The notes: generated by a model not told the origin, from the letters alone. A stretch of 64,000 bases of DNA from JABDIY01 sp963803875 (GCA_963803875.1 CAWDOA010000014.1:168239-232238); one strand, 5' to 3'; shown: positions 46,403-56,583, numbered from the stretch's first letter. Program-made: numbers and translations.

Positions 46403-48112
46403 ATGCGCTGGTCCAAGCTCTTCACCCCGACTCTTCGTGATGCCCCCAACGATGCGGTGGCACCGAGCCACAAGCTGCTCATCCGGGGCGGCTTCATGCG
46501 CCAGCTCCACGCCGGCCACTACTCGATGCTGCCACTGGGTTGGCGGGTCCATCAGAAGGTGGCCAACATCGTGAGGGAAGAAATCGAGAACATCGGTGGC
46601 CAGGAGTTTCTGCTCCCCACGATGCATCCGGCCGAAGTGTGGCAGAAGTCGGGGCGGTGGGACACGATGGGCGAAATCATGTTCCGCCTGGAGGACCGGC
46701 GAGGTGCTCTGAACGCATTGGGGATCACCCACGAGGAGATATTCGCCACCGTGGCCTCCGAACTGAGCAGCTACAAACAGCTCCCTCAGATCTGGTACCA
46801 CATCCAGATCAAGTTCCGCGATGAGGCCCGACCCAAGAGTGGCCTGCTGAGGGTTCGTGAGTTCCATATGAAGGACAGCTACTCCTTCGACATCGACCCG
46901 GCCGGCCTCGACGCTGCCTTCGACCTTCATGATGTCGCCTACCGTCGGATCTTCGAGCGGATCGGGGTCCCGGCGTTTGGCGTACAAGCCAGTTCGGGGG
47001 CGATGGGCGGCAACGATTCGGTGGAATTCATGACGCCCTCCGACGCCGGTGAAGACGACGTGATCCGCTGCCCTCAGTGCGACTACTCAGCGAACATCGA
47101 AAAGGGCACGTCCACACTGCCAGCAGCCAATGACGAACCGGGCCCTGACGCACCCGAACGCTTCGACACCCCCGGCGTTCGCACTATCAAGGCTCTGGAA
47201 GAGTTCCAGGGTGGAGCTCCCGCTGACCGACAGCTCAAGAGCCTCGTGATGGTCCTCGACGGTGTCACAACACTTGTGGTCGTTCGGGGTGATCACCAGT
47301 TGAACACCCAGAAACTTGCCGATGTCACCGGTGCGATCGAGATCCGTCCGGCGGAAATCGAAGAGACGGTCGCAGCACTGGGGGCACGTCCCGGATCGCT
47401 CGGTGCGGTGGCTGTAACTGATCATCCCGTCATCGTCGACGAGGCACTGCGGGGTCGAACCAACATGACAACCGGTGCCAACACCGACGACGTGCACCTT
47501 CGCGGCGTGTCGGTCGAACGTGACATCGAGGTCTCACGGTGGGCCGACCTTCGTGAAGTCCAGGAGGGCGAGCCGTGCCCGAACTGCGACACACCGCTGA
47601 CGATCGTTCGGTGTATCGAGATCGGGCACATCTTCAAGCTGGGCACCCACTACGCCGAAGTCTTCGGAGCGCGGGTTTCCACTCCTGAGGGCGGCGAAAC
47701 CCCGATCGTGATGGGCAGTTACGGCATCGGGATCGGCCGCAACATGGCGGCGTCGGCCGAAGCCAACCACGACGAAAAAGGACTTGTGTGGCCGGTTTCC
47801 ATCGCTCCGTTCGAGGCGGTGATCACCCTCATGCGACTGGACGACGAGTCGATGAGCGCAGGCGAGAGGCTCTATGACGACCTTCGAGCTGCGGGGGTTG
47901 ATGTGCTGCTCGATGATCGCGACGCTCGGGCCGGGGTCAAGTTCGCTGATGCAGAACTCATCGGAATTCCCTACCGGATCACCGTGGGTCCCCGCGGTCT
48001 GAAAGAGGGCAAGGTTGAGTTCACCGAGCGAGGCACGGGCGAAACCATCGACGTTGCACTGGACTCAGCTGCATCCAGAGTGTGGGAAGCGGTCGTCGCA
48101 GCAAAGTCCTGA
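46403..48112 (+). CDS. proS: Prolyl-tRNA synthetase, bacterial type with editing domain
   Basis: The 569-residue class II aminoacyl-tRNA synthetase charges tRNA-Pro with proline in the cytoplasm. Motif 1 region is HYSMLPLGWRVHQKV. Motif 2 is FRDEARPKSGLLRVREFHMKDSY. The INS editing domain sits between about 220 and 385 (LKSLVMVLDGVTTLVVVRGDHQLN; GSLGAVAV region). Motif 3 is IVMGSYGIGIGRNMAA, and an anticodon-binding domain ends the protein. The start ATG at 46403 gives MRWSKLFTPTLRDAP, the usual ProS N-terminus. The frame is intact, unlike both neighbours on the left. Confidence 0.96.
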   Translation: MRWSKLFTPTLRDAPNDAVAPSHKLLIRGGFMRQLHAGHYSMLPLGWRVHQKVANIVREEIENIGGQEFLLPTMHPAEVWQKSGRWDTMGEIMFRLEDRRGALNALGITHEEIFATVASELSSYKQLPQIWYHIQIKFRDEARPKSGLLRVREFHMKDSYSFDIDPAGLDAAFDLHDVAYRRIFERIGVPAFGVQASSGAMGGNDSVEFMTPSDAGEDDVIRCPQCDYSANIEKGTSTLPAANDEPGPDAPERFDTPGVRTIKALEEFQGGAPADRQLKSLVMVLDGVTTLVVVRGDHQLNTQKLADVTGAIEIRPAEIEETVAALGARPGSLGAVAVTDHPVIVDEALRGRTNMTTGANTDDVHLRGVSVERDIEVSRWADLREVQEGEPCPNCDTPLTIVRCIEIGHIFKLGTHYAEVFGARVSTPEGGETPIVMGSYGIGIGRNMAASAEANHDEKGLVWPVSIAPFEAVITLMRLDDESMSAGERLYDDLRAAGVDVLLDDRDARAGVKFADAELIGIPYRITVGPRGLKEGKVEFTERGTGETIDVALDSAASRVWEAVVAAKS

Positions 48113-48138
48113 GTGTCAACTCGGAGCGATGTGAACCC

Positions 48139-48765
48139 TCAGGTGATCGCGCCGATCACGATGAAGGTCTGCCCGAGGTGATAGGTGATGTGGACCGCCA
48201 GCCTGCCCCCTCTGATCGGCTCGATGAAACGACCCCAACCGAGCAGACAGTCGGACACGGCGAACAAGATCGCCCCCAGAGCCATCCACCACCGTCCTGT
48301 TCCGATCAGCAGCGCGGTCGATGCGCCGATCACCACCACATAGGCCACAACGGGACCGAACAACGATCCGCCCTGTACCGATTCGGTGATCTTGGTGCCG
48401 ATCGTCATCACCATCACGCTCATGAGCCCGAGGCCGATCACGAGATTCGACGTGGACGCACCGAACCAGAGCGCAAGTCCGATATAGGCCAGATGCCCGA
48501 TCAAGAACGCCCCCAGCCCGCCGCGGAACCGGTCGATCTCAGGTAGAAGCAAAACGTCGCCCAGAAGGCCAGCCAACAATCCAAGGCACAACCACGCCAG
48601 CGGCCAGCCATCCAGGTTCGAAACCAACGCTGCGGCAACGAGGCCGACCATGACAAACGGTTTGGCCACCCGTTCCAACCGTTCGTTGTCCGATGCCAAA
48701 GCGAACCAGTCGGCTCCGGCGAACAATGCCACCAGCACGAACAACAACTGACTAGAGGTCGACAT
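48139..48765 (-). CDS. YhhN/TMEM86 family membrane protein (lysoplasmalogenase-like)
   Basis: The 208-residue protein has about eight hydrophobic helices. Family blocks are RVAKPFVMVGLVAAALV, CLGLLAGLLGDVLLLPEIDRFRGGLGAFLIGHLAYIGL and LGAILFAVSDCLLGWGRF. The conserved GD, H and SD residues in these helices match PF07947. Animal relatives hydrolyse the vinyl ether of lysoplasmalogens; bacterial function is largely untested. It is convergent with proS, 26 bases apart, and lies 23 bases after the propeller lipoprotein on the same strand. Confidence 0.85.
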   Translation of the reverse strand: MSTSSQLLFVLVALFAGADWFALASDNERLERVAKPFVMVGLVAAALVSNLDGWPLAWLCLGLLAGLLGDVLLLPEIDRFRGGLGAFLIGHLAYIGLALWFGASTSNLVIGLGLMSVMVMTIGTKITESVQGGSLFGPVVAYVVVIGASTALLIGTGRWWMALGAILFAVSDCLLGWGRFIEPIRGGRLAVHITYHLGQTFIVIGAIT

Positions 48766-48788
48766 CGTGACTCACGGGTTCCACAACT

Positions 48789-50209
48789 TCACGGGCTCCA
48801 CAGGGCGATTGCACCCTCGGTGACGAAATATGTCTTGGGGCCCTCGCCATCGAAAGGAAGTGTATGAAGCCACACTCCGGTGTCGCCGGCCATGCTCTCC
48901 CCCGTATAGACAAACCTCGTGCTGTCGGGGCTCCAAATCGAAACTGACTCGGCGTACTGATCGAAGAACGGCAGGTAGCCGACCACAAAATCTCGGCTCA
49001 GGAGAAAGCGTGGTGACTGGCTCACGATCTGACCGTTCAGGTCGTACACCTTCCAGCGAGCCCAATCCTTACCGTCGCCCACCGAGTCGAACGCCAGAGC
49101 CGCCAGCAGCTCGTTGTCGGGGGACCAGAAGACCCCAAGCGCAGCAGAGGCGGCGATGGTGGTGATCTCATCGGTTCGGGTGTCAAGCACGTGGAGACCC
49201 CGGTCGAGCGCAGGGTTGTCCTGGAATCCGATTCGAGCGTTGCCGATCGTGCCCTCGACCACGACTGGCCATCTTCGACGAATCGGGTGACATCGTCAGC
49301 GACCCCAATCCATCGAACCGGGCCACCGAAGTCGGCACCTGCACGGGAAAGGGCTCCCTCGTCATCGGGCTGGACCTTCACGATGGCGCTCATCCCCGCA
49401 GAACCCATGATGTTTGGTGTTGTTGCGAAGACCGCCGATCCATCCCCTACGACTCCTGGAACTCGAAAGCTGGGCAGCACATCGAACGCATTGACACCGA
49501 GGCCGGAGGTGATGTCGAATTGCCGCAGGCTCTGGCCGACATGACCGACGAACCCAGTGCCTGCCCGATTCCAGGCGAAGTAGTAGGGCACACCCTCGTC
49601 GAGCACTTCGGATGCTCCGCCGAAGCGATCGACCACCGCAACGCCCACACCGCGACGGGAGTTGCCGAGCACCGCCAGCCGGTTCGACGAACCCGGGGCG
49701 AACACCGAGTAGAACGAAATCACGGGGGTCGGGACCACATCGGGGTCCGACAGCGATCCGTCGTCGGCCACATCAGCGAAGGCAACCCCCGCACTGTTGC
49801 CCCCGGGCAAGAACGTCGTCCACGCCAGCACAGACCCATCGGGGGAAAAGACCGGCTGGTTGGCGTTGTTGGCCGTCGGGGCTGCCACTTCTCCCGCGAA
49901 GGTGAGGATCGAGAGGTTGTTGTCGCCCGATTGCACCACGATCCGGTCCTCCGGTCCGAGCAACTCGAACAGCTCTCCAGGTTCGCTCTCGGGAACGAAG
50001 AACTCTTCGGGTGATGACTCCGGGGCACTGGGCTCGGCGGTGGCCTCCCCATCGGGTTCCTGAGACGGTTCGGTCTGAGTCGGCCCGGTGGACTCCGATG
50101 ATGCCTCCTCGGCCGTTTCGCCGAGTTCGCCGCCGTTCAACAGAGTGCAACCGGTGAGAATCACGCACAGCGCCAGGATGGGCAACATCAACGTGAGCGG
50201 TCGCGACAT
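48789..50209 (-). CDS. Lipoprotein with beta-propeller repeats (one frameshift near 49260)
   Basis: About 470 residues. The start ATG 50209 gives MSRPLTLMLPILALCVILTGC with lipobox LTGC, then an acidic/Ser/Pro linker (SSESTGPTQTEPSQEPDGEA). WD40/TolB-like blades follow: NNLSILTFAGEVAAP, ANQPVFSPDGSVLAWTTF, VPYYFAWNRAGTGFVGHVG, PVRWIGVADDVTRFV. The frame breaks close to 49260. The second frame continues EGTIGNARIGFQ, LGVFWSPDNELLAALAF, SVSIWSPDSTRFVYTGES to 48789. SPDxxxLA motifs are typical of TolB-type propellers. It is probably anchored outside the membrane and binds a partner or substrate; no catalytic motif is seen. Confidence 0.75.
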
Positions 50210-50248
50210 CTCCGCCAAGGTAGCTCTCTGATCGCCTCGACCGTCGGG

Positions 50249-51682
50249 TCAGGGGTTGGCGGCCAGCTGTTCGACCGGAGCGAAATCGTCCGTCAGCACC
50301 CGGGCCTTGCCGGTGAATTCTGCGATGTCATCGACCAGATAGCCGTGTTCGGGATCTACGGCGATTTCAGGGAGCGGCGAATCCGACGCGATCAAGATCT
50401 GATTCACGGGCCGAGCGAGCGGCCAGTCCCGGGGCACAACAGCCGCCCGGTGGTCAAAGTGCTCGGCCAGGGTGGTCAGTTCGGCCTCTACGAACCGGTT
50501 CTCATCACCGTCGATCACATTCATCGCGTACACACCGTTGGGTCTGAGCACCCGGTCGAGTTCTGCGATGAACTCGGTCGTGGTGAGGTGCCACGGCACG
50601 CTGAGACCCCCGAACGCATCACCGACGATCAGGTCGTAGCTGTCGGCACCGAGATCGGCCAGCGCCAAACGGGCGTCACCGGTGCGGACGTGCAGGTCGG
50701 CGCTCAGCTTCAACCCCAATTCATCCTGGGCCACTTCGACCAGTAGTGGGTCGATTTCCAAGACGAGGTGGGTGGAGCCCGCTCGGGTGGCATCGATGTA
50801 CTGGGGCACGCTGAAGCCGCCACCGCCGAGGTGGAGCGCATCGATCGGTCCCGGGGGCAAAGCGTCGATCGTGTCGCCGATGATGTTGATGTAGCGGAAC
50901 TCCAGATGGGTTGGGTCATCGAGATCCACAGCTCCGTGCCGGAGGGTGTCGAGGATGAGGAACCGCAGCGAAGGGTTCTCCTCGTCGGCGACCACCCGGC
51001 CGCAGGCATATGCCGATTCAAACTCGCACGGATTCCCAGCGATCGTGGCGAGACCGAAGAAGATCACACCGACTGCGGCCACGCCGGCCGAAGGAAGCTT
51101 TCCGTCACCCCGTCGGAGGCTGAAGACAACTCCCCAGATGACCAGCCCCATTCCGAGGGCGAGCACGATCGGCCTGGTGGGGGCCGCTGACACGAGGACG
51201 AACCCGGTGAAGAACGTTCCGAACAGCGCCCCTACCGTTCCGGCCGCCGACAGTCCCCCCACCACCTCACCGGTCTCGAGCAGGCTCTGGAGCCGCAGCT
51301 TGGCAACCATCGGGCTGATGGAAGTGAGAACCATCGTGGGCGCTACGAAGCCCAGGAGGGCGAGGAGGATGATCGCAGGAACCTCATTGCCTACACCGGG
51401 CCCGAGAAAGGAGACGATCGGGATGGCCAGCCAACTCAGCACGCCCCCGCCGATCAGAGCGGGACCGATCAGGCGGTTGGGGTCATACCGGTCGGCGAGG
51501 CGGCCACCCAGAGCCGAACCCAGTGCTATGCCGGCAAGGATGGTTCCGATGATCCCGGTGAACGTTTCCAGCGAAACCCCCACATACGGGGCCATCAGCC
51601 GGCCGGCAAGGATTTCGAGAACCAGCACCGCGGCCGAGGTACAAAAAACCACGACCTGGGAATACCGGCGGCTCACGTCCAC
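50249..51682 (-). CDS. Fused membrane/spermidine synthase-like protein
   Basis: The 477-residue protein has about six to seven membrane helices in the first 200 residues (YSQVVVFCTSAAVLVLEILAGRLMAPYVG; LAGIALGSALGGRLADRY; IILLALLGFVAPTMVLTSISPMVAKL). A spermidine-synthase-like domain follows: DALHLGGGGFSVPQYI, LVLEIDPLLVEVAQDEL, DLHVRTGDARLALADLGADSYDLIVGDAFGGLSVPWHLTTTEF. This architecture is widespread as 'fused MFS/spermidine synthase'; polyamine synthesis is unproven for these, and motif I GGGGF is intact. It is transcribed just before the propeller lipoprotein gene with a 39-base gap. Confidence 0.87.
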   Translation of the reverse strand: MDVSRRYSQVVVFCTSAAVLVLEILAGRLMAPYVGVSLETFTGIIGTILAGIALGSALGGRLADRYDPNRLIGPALIGGGVLSWLAIPIVSFLGPGVGNEVPAIILLALLGFVAPTMVLTSISPMVAKLRLQSLLETGEVVGGLSAAGTVGALFGTFFTGFVLVSAAPTRPIVLALGMGLVIWGVVFSLRRGDGKLPSAGVAAVGVIFFGLATIAGNPCEFESAYACGRVVADEENPSLRFLILDTLRHGAVDLDDPTHLEFRYINIIGDTIDALPPGPIDALHLGGGGFSVPQYIDATRAGSTHLVLEIDPLLVEVAQDELGLKLSADLHVRTGDARLALADLGADSYDLIVGDAFGGLSVPWHLTTTEFIAELDRVLRPNGVYAMNVIDGDENRFVEAELTTLAEHFDHRAAVVPRDWPLARPVNQILIASDSPLPEIAVDPEHGYLVDDIAEFTGKARVLTDDFAPVEQLAANP

Positions 51683-51833
51683 AGCCTAGGGTTGCGACGT
51701 CGGCGAACAGCCCAGCCACCGTGAGCGGTTTGGGAGTAGCGACGCCGGGTGGGGGGTCTTCTGGACCACCGTCTCTGAGTACTTCTGCTGATGCCGTTTC
51801 GCGTTCCCCACCCCGCCGCGGATCAGGCGAGCG

Positions 51834-54311
51834 ATGTACGATGGGCGGGTGCGGCGATTCTGGGTGGTGGCGATCCTCTTTGTTTTGTTCCCGGGGGCTT
51901 TTCTCTTGATCTCGGGACCGGCGGGGGCCGAGTACGACAGCACGCCACAAAGCAACTGGGGCGTACAGACCAAAGGAAACTCCAACACAATTGGACAGTG
52001 GGCGGCCCTGGCGTGGGAGGTCGACCAGATCGACGGAACCGTGTTCGTCGGCGGCAATTTCCTGGAAGTCACCAATGGGTCCCAGGTTGCGAGCCAGCCG
52101 TACTTCGCCGCCTTCGACGCCGAGACCGGCGCATTCCAGCCATGGTTTCGACCCGATGTGGGTTCGGCGGTGTTCGCCATGCAGCCAACCTCTGACGGCG
52201 GACTGCTGGTCGGAGGCGAAATCGACACCTGGAACGGGGAACAGCTCGGTTCACTGGTCAAGATCGATCCCAGCACCGGAGAACTGTGGGAGGGCTGGCA
52301 GACCCGCGTCTTCGGCGGAAACTCTGTGGTGCGAGATCTCAAACTTGAAGCCGACGGCTGGGTCTACGCAGTTGGATCCTTCACCCAGGCGAACCAGGGG
52401 CAGGGCCCCTTCCCCGCCGCGGGGGCCATCCGCTTCGATCCGATCACCGGCGACATCGATGAGACCTGGCTGCCGTCAGTTGACGAGGGAGGTGCTGCAT
52501 GGGGGGTGTCACGGTCGCGGACCCAAGCTGTGACCTACGTTGCGGGCTTCTTCACCTCGGTCGAAGGCACCGGCAACACCGGTGGTTTCGTAGGCCTCGA
52601 CGACGCCGGCAACGTTGTTCAAGACCGCTCGATCGTGCCGTTCAACGCGTGCACCGACCAGTGGCCCTACTGCGTACAGATGTACGACGTCGAAGCTACT
52701 GAAGAGGGCCACATCTGGGTCGGCGGTGTCGAACATGCCCTCTATGCGATCGATGAAGCAACCGGCAGCCTCATCCAGCACCACTACACGGCGTGCAATC
52801 CCGAATTCAACGGCGACTGCTTCGGCAAACCCTGGTGGGGCGGTGAGTTCCAGGAGATCGAGCGCGTTGGCGATCGGATCTACGCTACGTGCCATTGCTG
52901 GACCGATCTCTACAGCTACGACGAGCTGATCTTCCACACCAATCCGCCCCCGGAGGCGACCCGAACCACTATCAAGTCGGTGGCGGCATTCGACGTCACC
53001 ACGACAGATCACATCCCTTCGTTTGCTCCTCAACTCACCGGCGACAGCGGCGGCTTCGGTGTTCATGTGAACCCCAGTGACGGATGCCTCTGGCTGGTGG
53101 GCGGTTACAGCTCCTACGGCGCCCCCGGTGGCCCGCAGCCCGCCGCCCGCGATATCGCCCGCTTGTGTGACGAGGCCGGCCCGGGCCCGGCAGCACCCAC
53201 CACCCCGCCACCGACCCCAGAAATGTGTTCGGTCTCCGGTGATGGCAACGGGGTTTCGATCGAGTGGACAAACAACGGCGTTGCCCAAAGCACAATCGTG
53301 TTCCGCTCCGTCGATGCAGGAAGCCCGTCGTGGGCCGGACGCGTGGACACCCCGGCCACGAGCTTGGCCGGCACCGCAGTGCCCAACAGGGTGAGCGAAT
53401 TCTTCGTGCAGCACGTGTACGAGCCGGGCCAACGTTCCGCCCTTGTTTCCTGTGGCACGGTGGATCTGCTGCCGGGCGAACTACTCCCGGCGACCGCTTG
53501 CACAACCTCGATCGGACCCAACGGCGAAGCGACCCTCGATTGGGTAGGGGGACAGAACGCGGTCACCCACATCGTGCGGCGCTCGGTGGATGGCGGACCG
53601 GCGTACTGGCGGGCTCGCATAGACGAGGGTGCCACCTACACCGACAACCTCATCCAGCCGGGCCGAACCTATGTGTTCACTGTCATCGCCAGGGGGGCTG
53701 ACGGTACGGAGGCCGAAGGCACCCTCTGTGAACCCGAGGTCTTCATCGAACAACCGGGCGCGGGGACGGTCGAGTCGTGCTCAGCCACTCTGCTCGCCGA
53801 CAACTCGATTCAGATCGACTGGCCCGAAGCTGGGAATATCGACCGATACATCCTGCGCCGATCCGTGAACGGAGGCGCCAACTACTGGCGTGGCCGAATC
53901 TACAGCGTGAACGAAAACAGCACGGCATCGTTCCTCGACACCCTCACAACGGCGGGGTCGAGTTATACCTTCACGATCGAGTCCATCGGTATTGACAATT
54001 CGGTCACCGGTCCGGTCAGTTGCGATCCGAGCCCGATCATGATCGCGCTTGGGGAGGTGACCCCGGCTGAGCAGTGCACGGTTGTCGACAATGGTTCGTC
54101 GTTCGGCCTCACCTGGACCTACCAGGCCGGCGAGCCTGCCGCCGACGCCATCGTCTTCCGCTCCCGCGACGGAGGACCCTACGGTTGGAGGGCCCGCACC
54201 TCTGGCACTCAGTTCGAGGATTTCAACGTCTCGTCAGCGAGCACGTACGACTACCAGATCCGCCTCGTTGATGACGACGGTGTTCGGAGTGAACCCGTCG
54301 ACTGCGAGTAG
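51834..54311 (+). CDS. Large secreted beta-propeller protein with four fibronectin-III-like C-terminal repeats
   Basis: The 825-residue protein has a signal peptide (FWVVAILFVLFPGAFLLISGPAGA; cleavage after AGA). Start ATG 51834 or GTG 51849. Residues about 45-450 form delta-60/kelch-like propeller blades (VGGNFLEVTNG, LLVGGEIDTWNG, VYAVGSFTQANQG, YVAGFFTSVEG, IWVGGVEHALYAIDEATG) with several Cys. A Pro linker (GPAAPTTPPPTPE) precedes four related domains, each starting near a Cys and carrying a repeated core: RSVDAGSPSWAGRV, RRSVDGGPAYWRARI, RRSVNGGANYWRGRI, FRSRDGGPYGWRAR. No LPxTG-like anchor or C-terminal helix is seen, so it is likely released or held non-covalently. Role unknown; adhesion or glycan binding is plausible. 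Confidence 0.8.
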   Translation: MYDGRVRRFWVVAILFVLFPGAFLLISGPAGAEYDSTPQSNWGVQTKGNSNTIGQWAALAWEVDQIDGTVFVGGNFLEVTNGSQVASQPYFAAFDAETGAFQPWFRPDVGSAVFAMQPTSDGGLLVGGEIDTWNGEQLGSLVKIDPSTGELWEGWQTRVFGGNSVVRDLKLEADGWVYAVGSFTQANQGQGPFPAAGAIRFDPITGDIDETWLPSVDEGGAAWGVSRSRTQAVTYVAGFFTSVEGTGNTGGFVGLDDAGNVVQDRSIVPFNACTDQWPYCVQMYDVEATEEGHIWVGGVEHALYAIDEATGSLIQHHYTACNPEFNGDCFGKPWWGGEFQEIERVGDRIYATCHCWTDLYSYDELIFHTNPPPEATRTTIKSVAAFDVTTTDHIPSFAPQLTGDSGGFGVHVNPSDGCLWLVGGYSSYGAPGGPQPAARDIARLCDEAGPGPAAPTTPPPTPEMCSVSGDGNGVSIEWTNNGVAQSTIVFRSVDAGSPSWAGRVDTPATSLAGTAVPNRVSEFFVQHVYEPGQRSALVSCGTVDLLPGELLPATACTTSIGPNGEATLDWVGGQNAVTHIVRRSVDGGPAYWRARIDEGATYTDNLIQPGRTYVFTVIARGADGTEAEGTLCEPEVFIEQPGAGTVESCSATLLADNSIQIDWPEAGNIDRYILRRSVNGGANYWRGRIYSVNENSTASFLDTLTTAGSSYTFTIESIGIDNSVTGPVSCDPSPIMIALGEVTPAEQCTVVDNGSSFGLTWTYQAGEPAADAIVFRSRDGGPYGWRARTSGTQFEDFNVSSASTYDYQIRLVDDDGVRSEPVDCE

Positions 54312-54414
54312 CGGCTCGTCCTGGTCGGGGGCCGATCCTGAAGATCATCAGGATCTGTGCAAAACTCGGGCAGATTCACATGTCCATTCTCTTTGTTGTC
54401 GCTTGGAGGGACGC

Positions 54415-55473
54415 ATGACCCCGGACATCAACGAGTTCCGCCGCATCGTCGAGCAGGACGAACCAACCCGGATCTACTCCGCTTCGGACATGGTGGCGTC
54501 CAACATGACCGAGATCGCCGACTGCCTGATGAACGGCCCTGGGATCATTGTGATCAAGGGTGCGGTTGAGGCCACGGTCATCGATGATGCCAGCGAGGTG
54601 TTCTGGAAGTTGATCGAGGAGCAGCGGCTCACGGGCACCGGCGCAGGAGACCACTTCGCCAAGGCCGGTGCCAACGACCGGGTATGGAACGCGTTGGAGA
54701 AGATGGCCGTTCACTCCCCCGGCGTGTTCGTCGAGTACTACGCCAACCCCAGCATCGCCGTGGCCTGCGAGGCCTGGCTGGGCCCGGGCTACCAGGTCAC
54801 ATCACAACTGAATGTCGTGAATCCCGGCGGCGAGGCCCAGAGCCCCCACCGTGACTACCACCTGGGGTTCATGGACGTCGAACAGGCGGCACGATTTCCT
54901 CGCCACGCCCACCTCCTCTCCCCCGTCCTGACCCTTCAGGGGGCGATCGCCCACGTCGACATGCCGATCGAGTCCGGGCCCACCATGTACCTTCCACACT
55001 CTCAGAAGTACGACGCCGGCTATCTCGCATGGCCACGACCGGCGTTCAAGGAGTACTTCGCCGAGCACCACGTGCAACTCCCATTGGACAAGGGCGATGC
55101 GGTGTTCTTCAACCCGGCGCTTTTCCACGGAGCCGGCACGAATCGAACGACCGACGTGAAACGAATGGCCAACCTTCTGCAGATCGGTTCGCCTATGGGG
55201 AGAACCCTCGAAACCCTGGACCGGGAGCGGATGGTCAACGTGGTGTTTCCTGATCTGCTGGAGCGGGCCGATCATCCCCACATCGATGCCGCTATCGCTG
55301 CCACGGCCGAGGGCTACCCGTTTCCCACCAATCTCGATCGCGACGAGCCGATCGACGCCATCGTCCCGGAGTCGCAGGCCGACGTTGTTCGACGGGCAGT
55401 CGCCGATCGCTGGTCACCGAACCAGCTCGCCAAGACGCTGTCGGAAATGGCAGCTCGCAAACGCAGCCACTGA
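54415..55473 (+). CDS. Phytanoyl-CoA dioxygenase (PhyH) family 2OG-Fe(II) oxygenase
   Basis: The 352-residue protein is preceded by a good ribosome site (GGAGGG five bases before ATG). The facial triad is His145 and Asp147 in SPHRDYHLG and His238 in ALFHGAGTNRT. LTLQGAIAHVDMPIESGPTMYLPHSQKYDAGY is the core jelly-roll segment; Arg at about 243 is a candidate 2-oxoglutarate contact. PhyH members hydroxylate acyl-CoAs, quaternary amines or secondary metabolites. Its nearness to the flavoprotein/ETF amine-oxidation genes makes an N-methyl or betaine-like substrate possible, but this is speculative. It is convergent with etfA across a repeat-rich gap. Confidence 0.85.
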   Translation: MTPDINEFRRIVEQDEPTRIYSASDMVASNMTEIADCLMNGPGIIVIKGAVEATVIDDASEVFWKLIEEQRLTGTGAGDHFAKAGANDRVWNALEKMAVHSPGVFVEYYANPSIAVACEAWLGPGYQVTSQLNVVNPGGEAQSPHRDYHLGFMDVEQAARFPRHAHLLSPVLTLQGAIAHVDMPIESGPTMYLPHSQKYDAGYLAWPRPAFKEYFAEHHVQLPLDKGDAVFFNPALFHGAGTNRTTDVKRMANLLQIGSPMGRTLETLDRERMVNVVFPDLLERADHPHIDAAIAATAEGYPFPTNLDRDEPIDAIVPESQADVVRRAVADRWSPNQLAKTLSEMAARKRSH

Positions 55474-55486
55474 AACCACTTCCCTC

Positions 55487-55589
55487 CCCATATTCCGTTC
55501 GGCTACCACATCGGGCCCATATTCCGTTCGGAGTGCACACGAGATGTGCGCTGCGAACGGGAGAAGCGGGAGATGTGTTCTCCGAACGG
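55487..55589. repeat. Direct and inverted repeats between convergent genes
   Basis: The 16-base unit CCCATATTCCGTTCGG occurs at 55487-55502 and 55516-55531. A hairpin follows: CCGTTCGGAGTGCACA (55524-55539) pairs with TGTGCGCTGCGAACGG (55545-55560), with one mismatch and one G-U around a 5-base loop. CTCCGAACGG at 55580-55589 can also pair with CCGTTCGGAG. It may be a shared terminator for the PhyH and etfA genes or a mobile repeat remnant. Confidence 0.75.
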
Positions 55590-55603
55590 GATTTCGGGGA
55601 TCG

Positions 55604-56583
55604 CTAGCCGCGGCGTTTCTTGATTTCCTCGGCCAGGGCCGGCAGAACTTTGTGGAGGTCGCCCTCCACGAAATAGTCCGATTTCACGACCATGTTGGCT
55701 TCAGGGTCGGTGTTGATGGCCAGGATCTTCTTCGATGCCATCGCACCAACCCAGTGCTGTATGGCTCCTGAGATCCCGCTCGCCACATACAACTCGGGAG
55801 CGATTCGAGTGCCGGTCTGTCCCACCTGATCTCGGTGCGGGCGCCAGCCGTTGTTGGTCACCGCACGACTGCATCCAACCCGGCCACCCAGCAGCGACGC
55901 CAGTTCCTCGAGCGGAGCAAAACCGTCGGCGGATCCTACCGCTCGACCGCCGCCGAACACGATCGGCGCGGTCGCAAGGGTCACGCCGGCCTCAGCCATC
56001 TCGCGGCCAACAACCACGGTTCGAGACAGCGTCTGGTCGATGTCCATCTCGATGCTCTCGATCGACGCAGCTGGTCCGTCAGCCGGTGTCGCTTCAAGGG
56101 CGTGGTGTCCAATCGAAACGATCCGTGTCTCTGCTGAGAGTCCGACGTCCTCGAGGAGCGACCCACCCCACTGGATTCGCGTGAGCTCCACTTGATCGTT
56201 GTCTGCCAGCTCAGCTGGGCAGTTCGGTGCAGTTGGCCACGAAGGGCAGATCGAGGCCGGGCTGCGGCATGGGCCAAGATCTCGTTGCCCTTGCTGGTCC
56301 CGCTCGCAACCACCACATCGGGCGAGAGCTCCTCGATCGCCAGGGCCAGAGCCTGACCCCAGGTTTCTGGACCGAACGTGTTGAGGATGTCGTTTTCAGC
56401 GACATGTACGGTGGCGGCTCCGTATACCCCGAGCGTCTCGGCCGCCCCGTCTGCGTCCACGGCATCCCCAATCAGGAGCACATGAATGTCGCCGTCGAGT
56501 TGTCGGGCCGCGGTGAGTGCCTCCAGCGTTGCTTCCACAACAGCGGAACCCTCGGTTTCGGCCAGTACCAGGATGTCGGCCAT
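55604..56583 (-). CDS. etfA: Electron transfer flavoprotein subunit alpha (two frame breaks near 56220-56290)
   Basis: About 325 residues if joined. The N-terminal domain is ILVLAETEGSAVVEATLEAL, EELSPDVVVASGTSKGNEILAHAAA. PGLDLPFVANCTEL lies in another frame, then VELTRIQWGGSLLED in a third. The FAD-binding domain is complete: APIVFGGGRAVGSADGFAPLEELASLLGG, VGCSRAVTNNGWRPHRDQVGQTG, APELYVASGISGAIQHWVGAM, VAINTDPEANMV-like (ILAINTDPEANMVVKSDYFVEGD). It accepts electrons from dehydrogenases such as the flavoprotein encoded upstream and passes them to the quinone pool. ATG at 56583 overlaps the etfB stop (TAATG). Confidence 0.9.
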
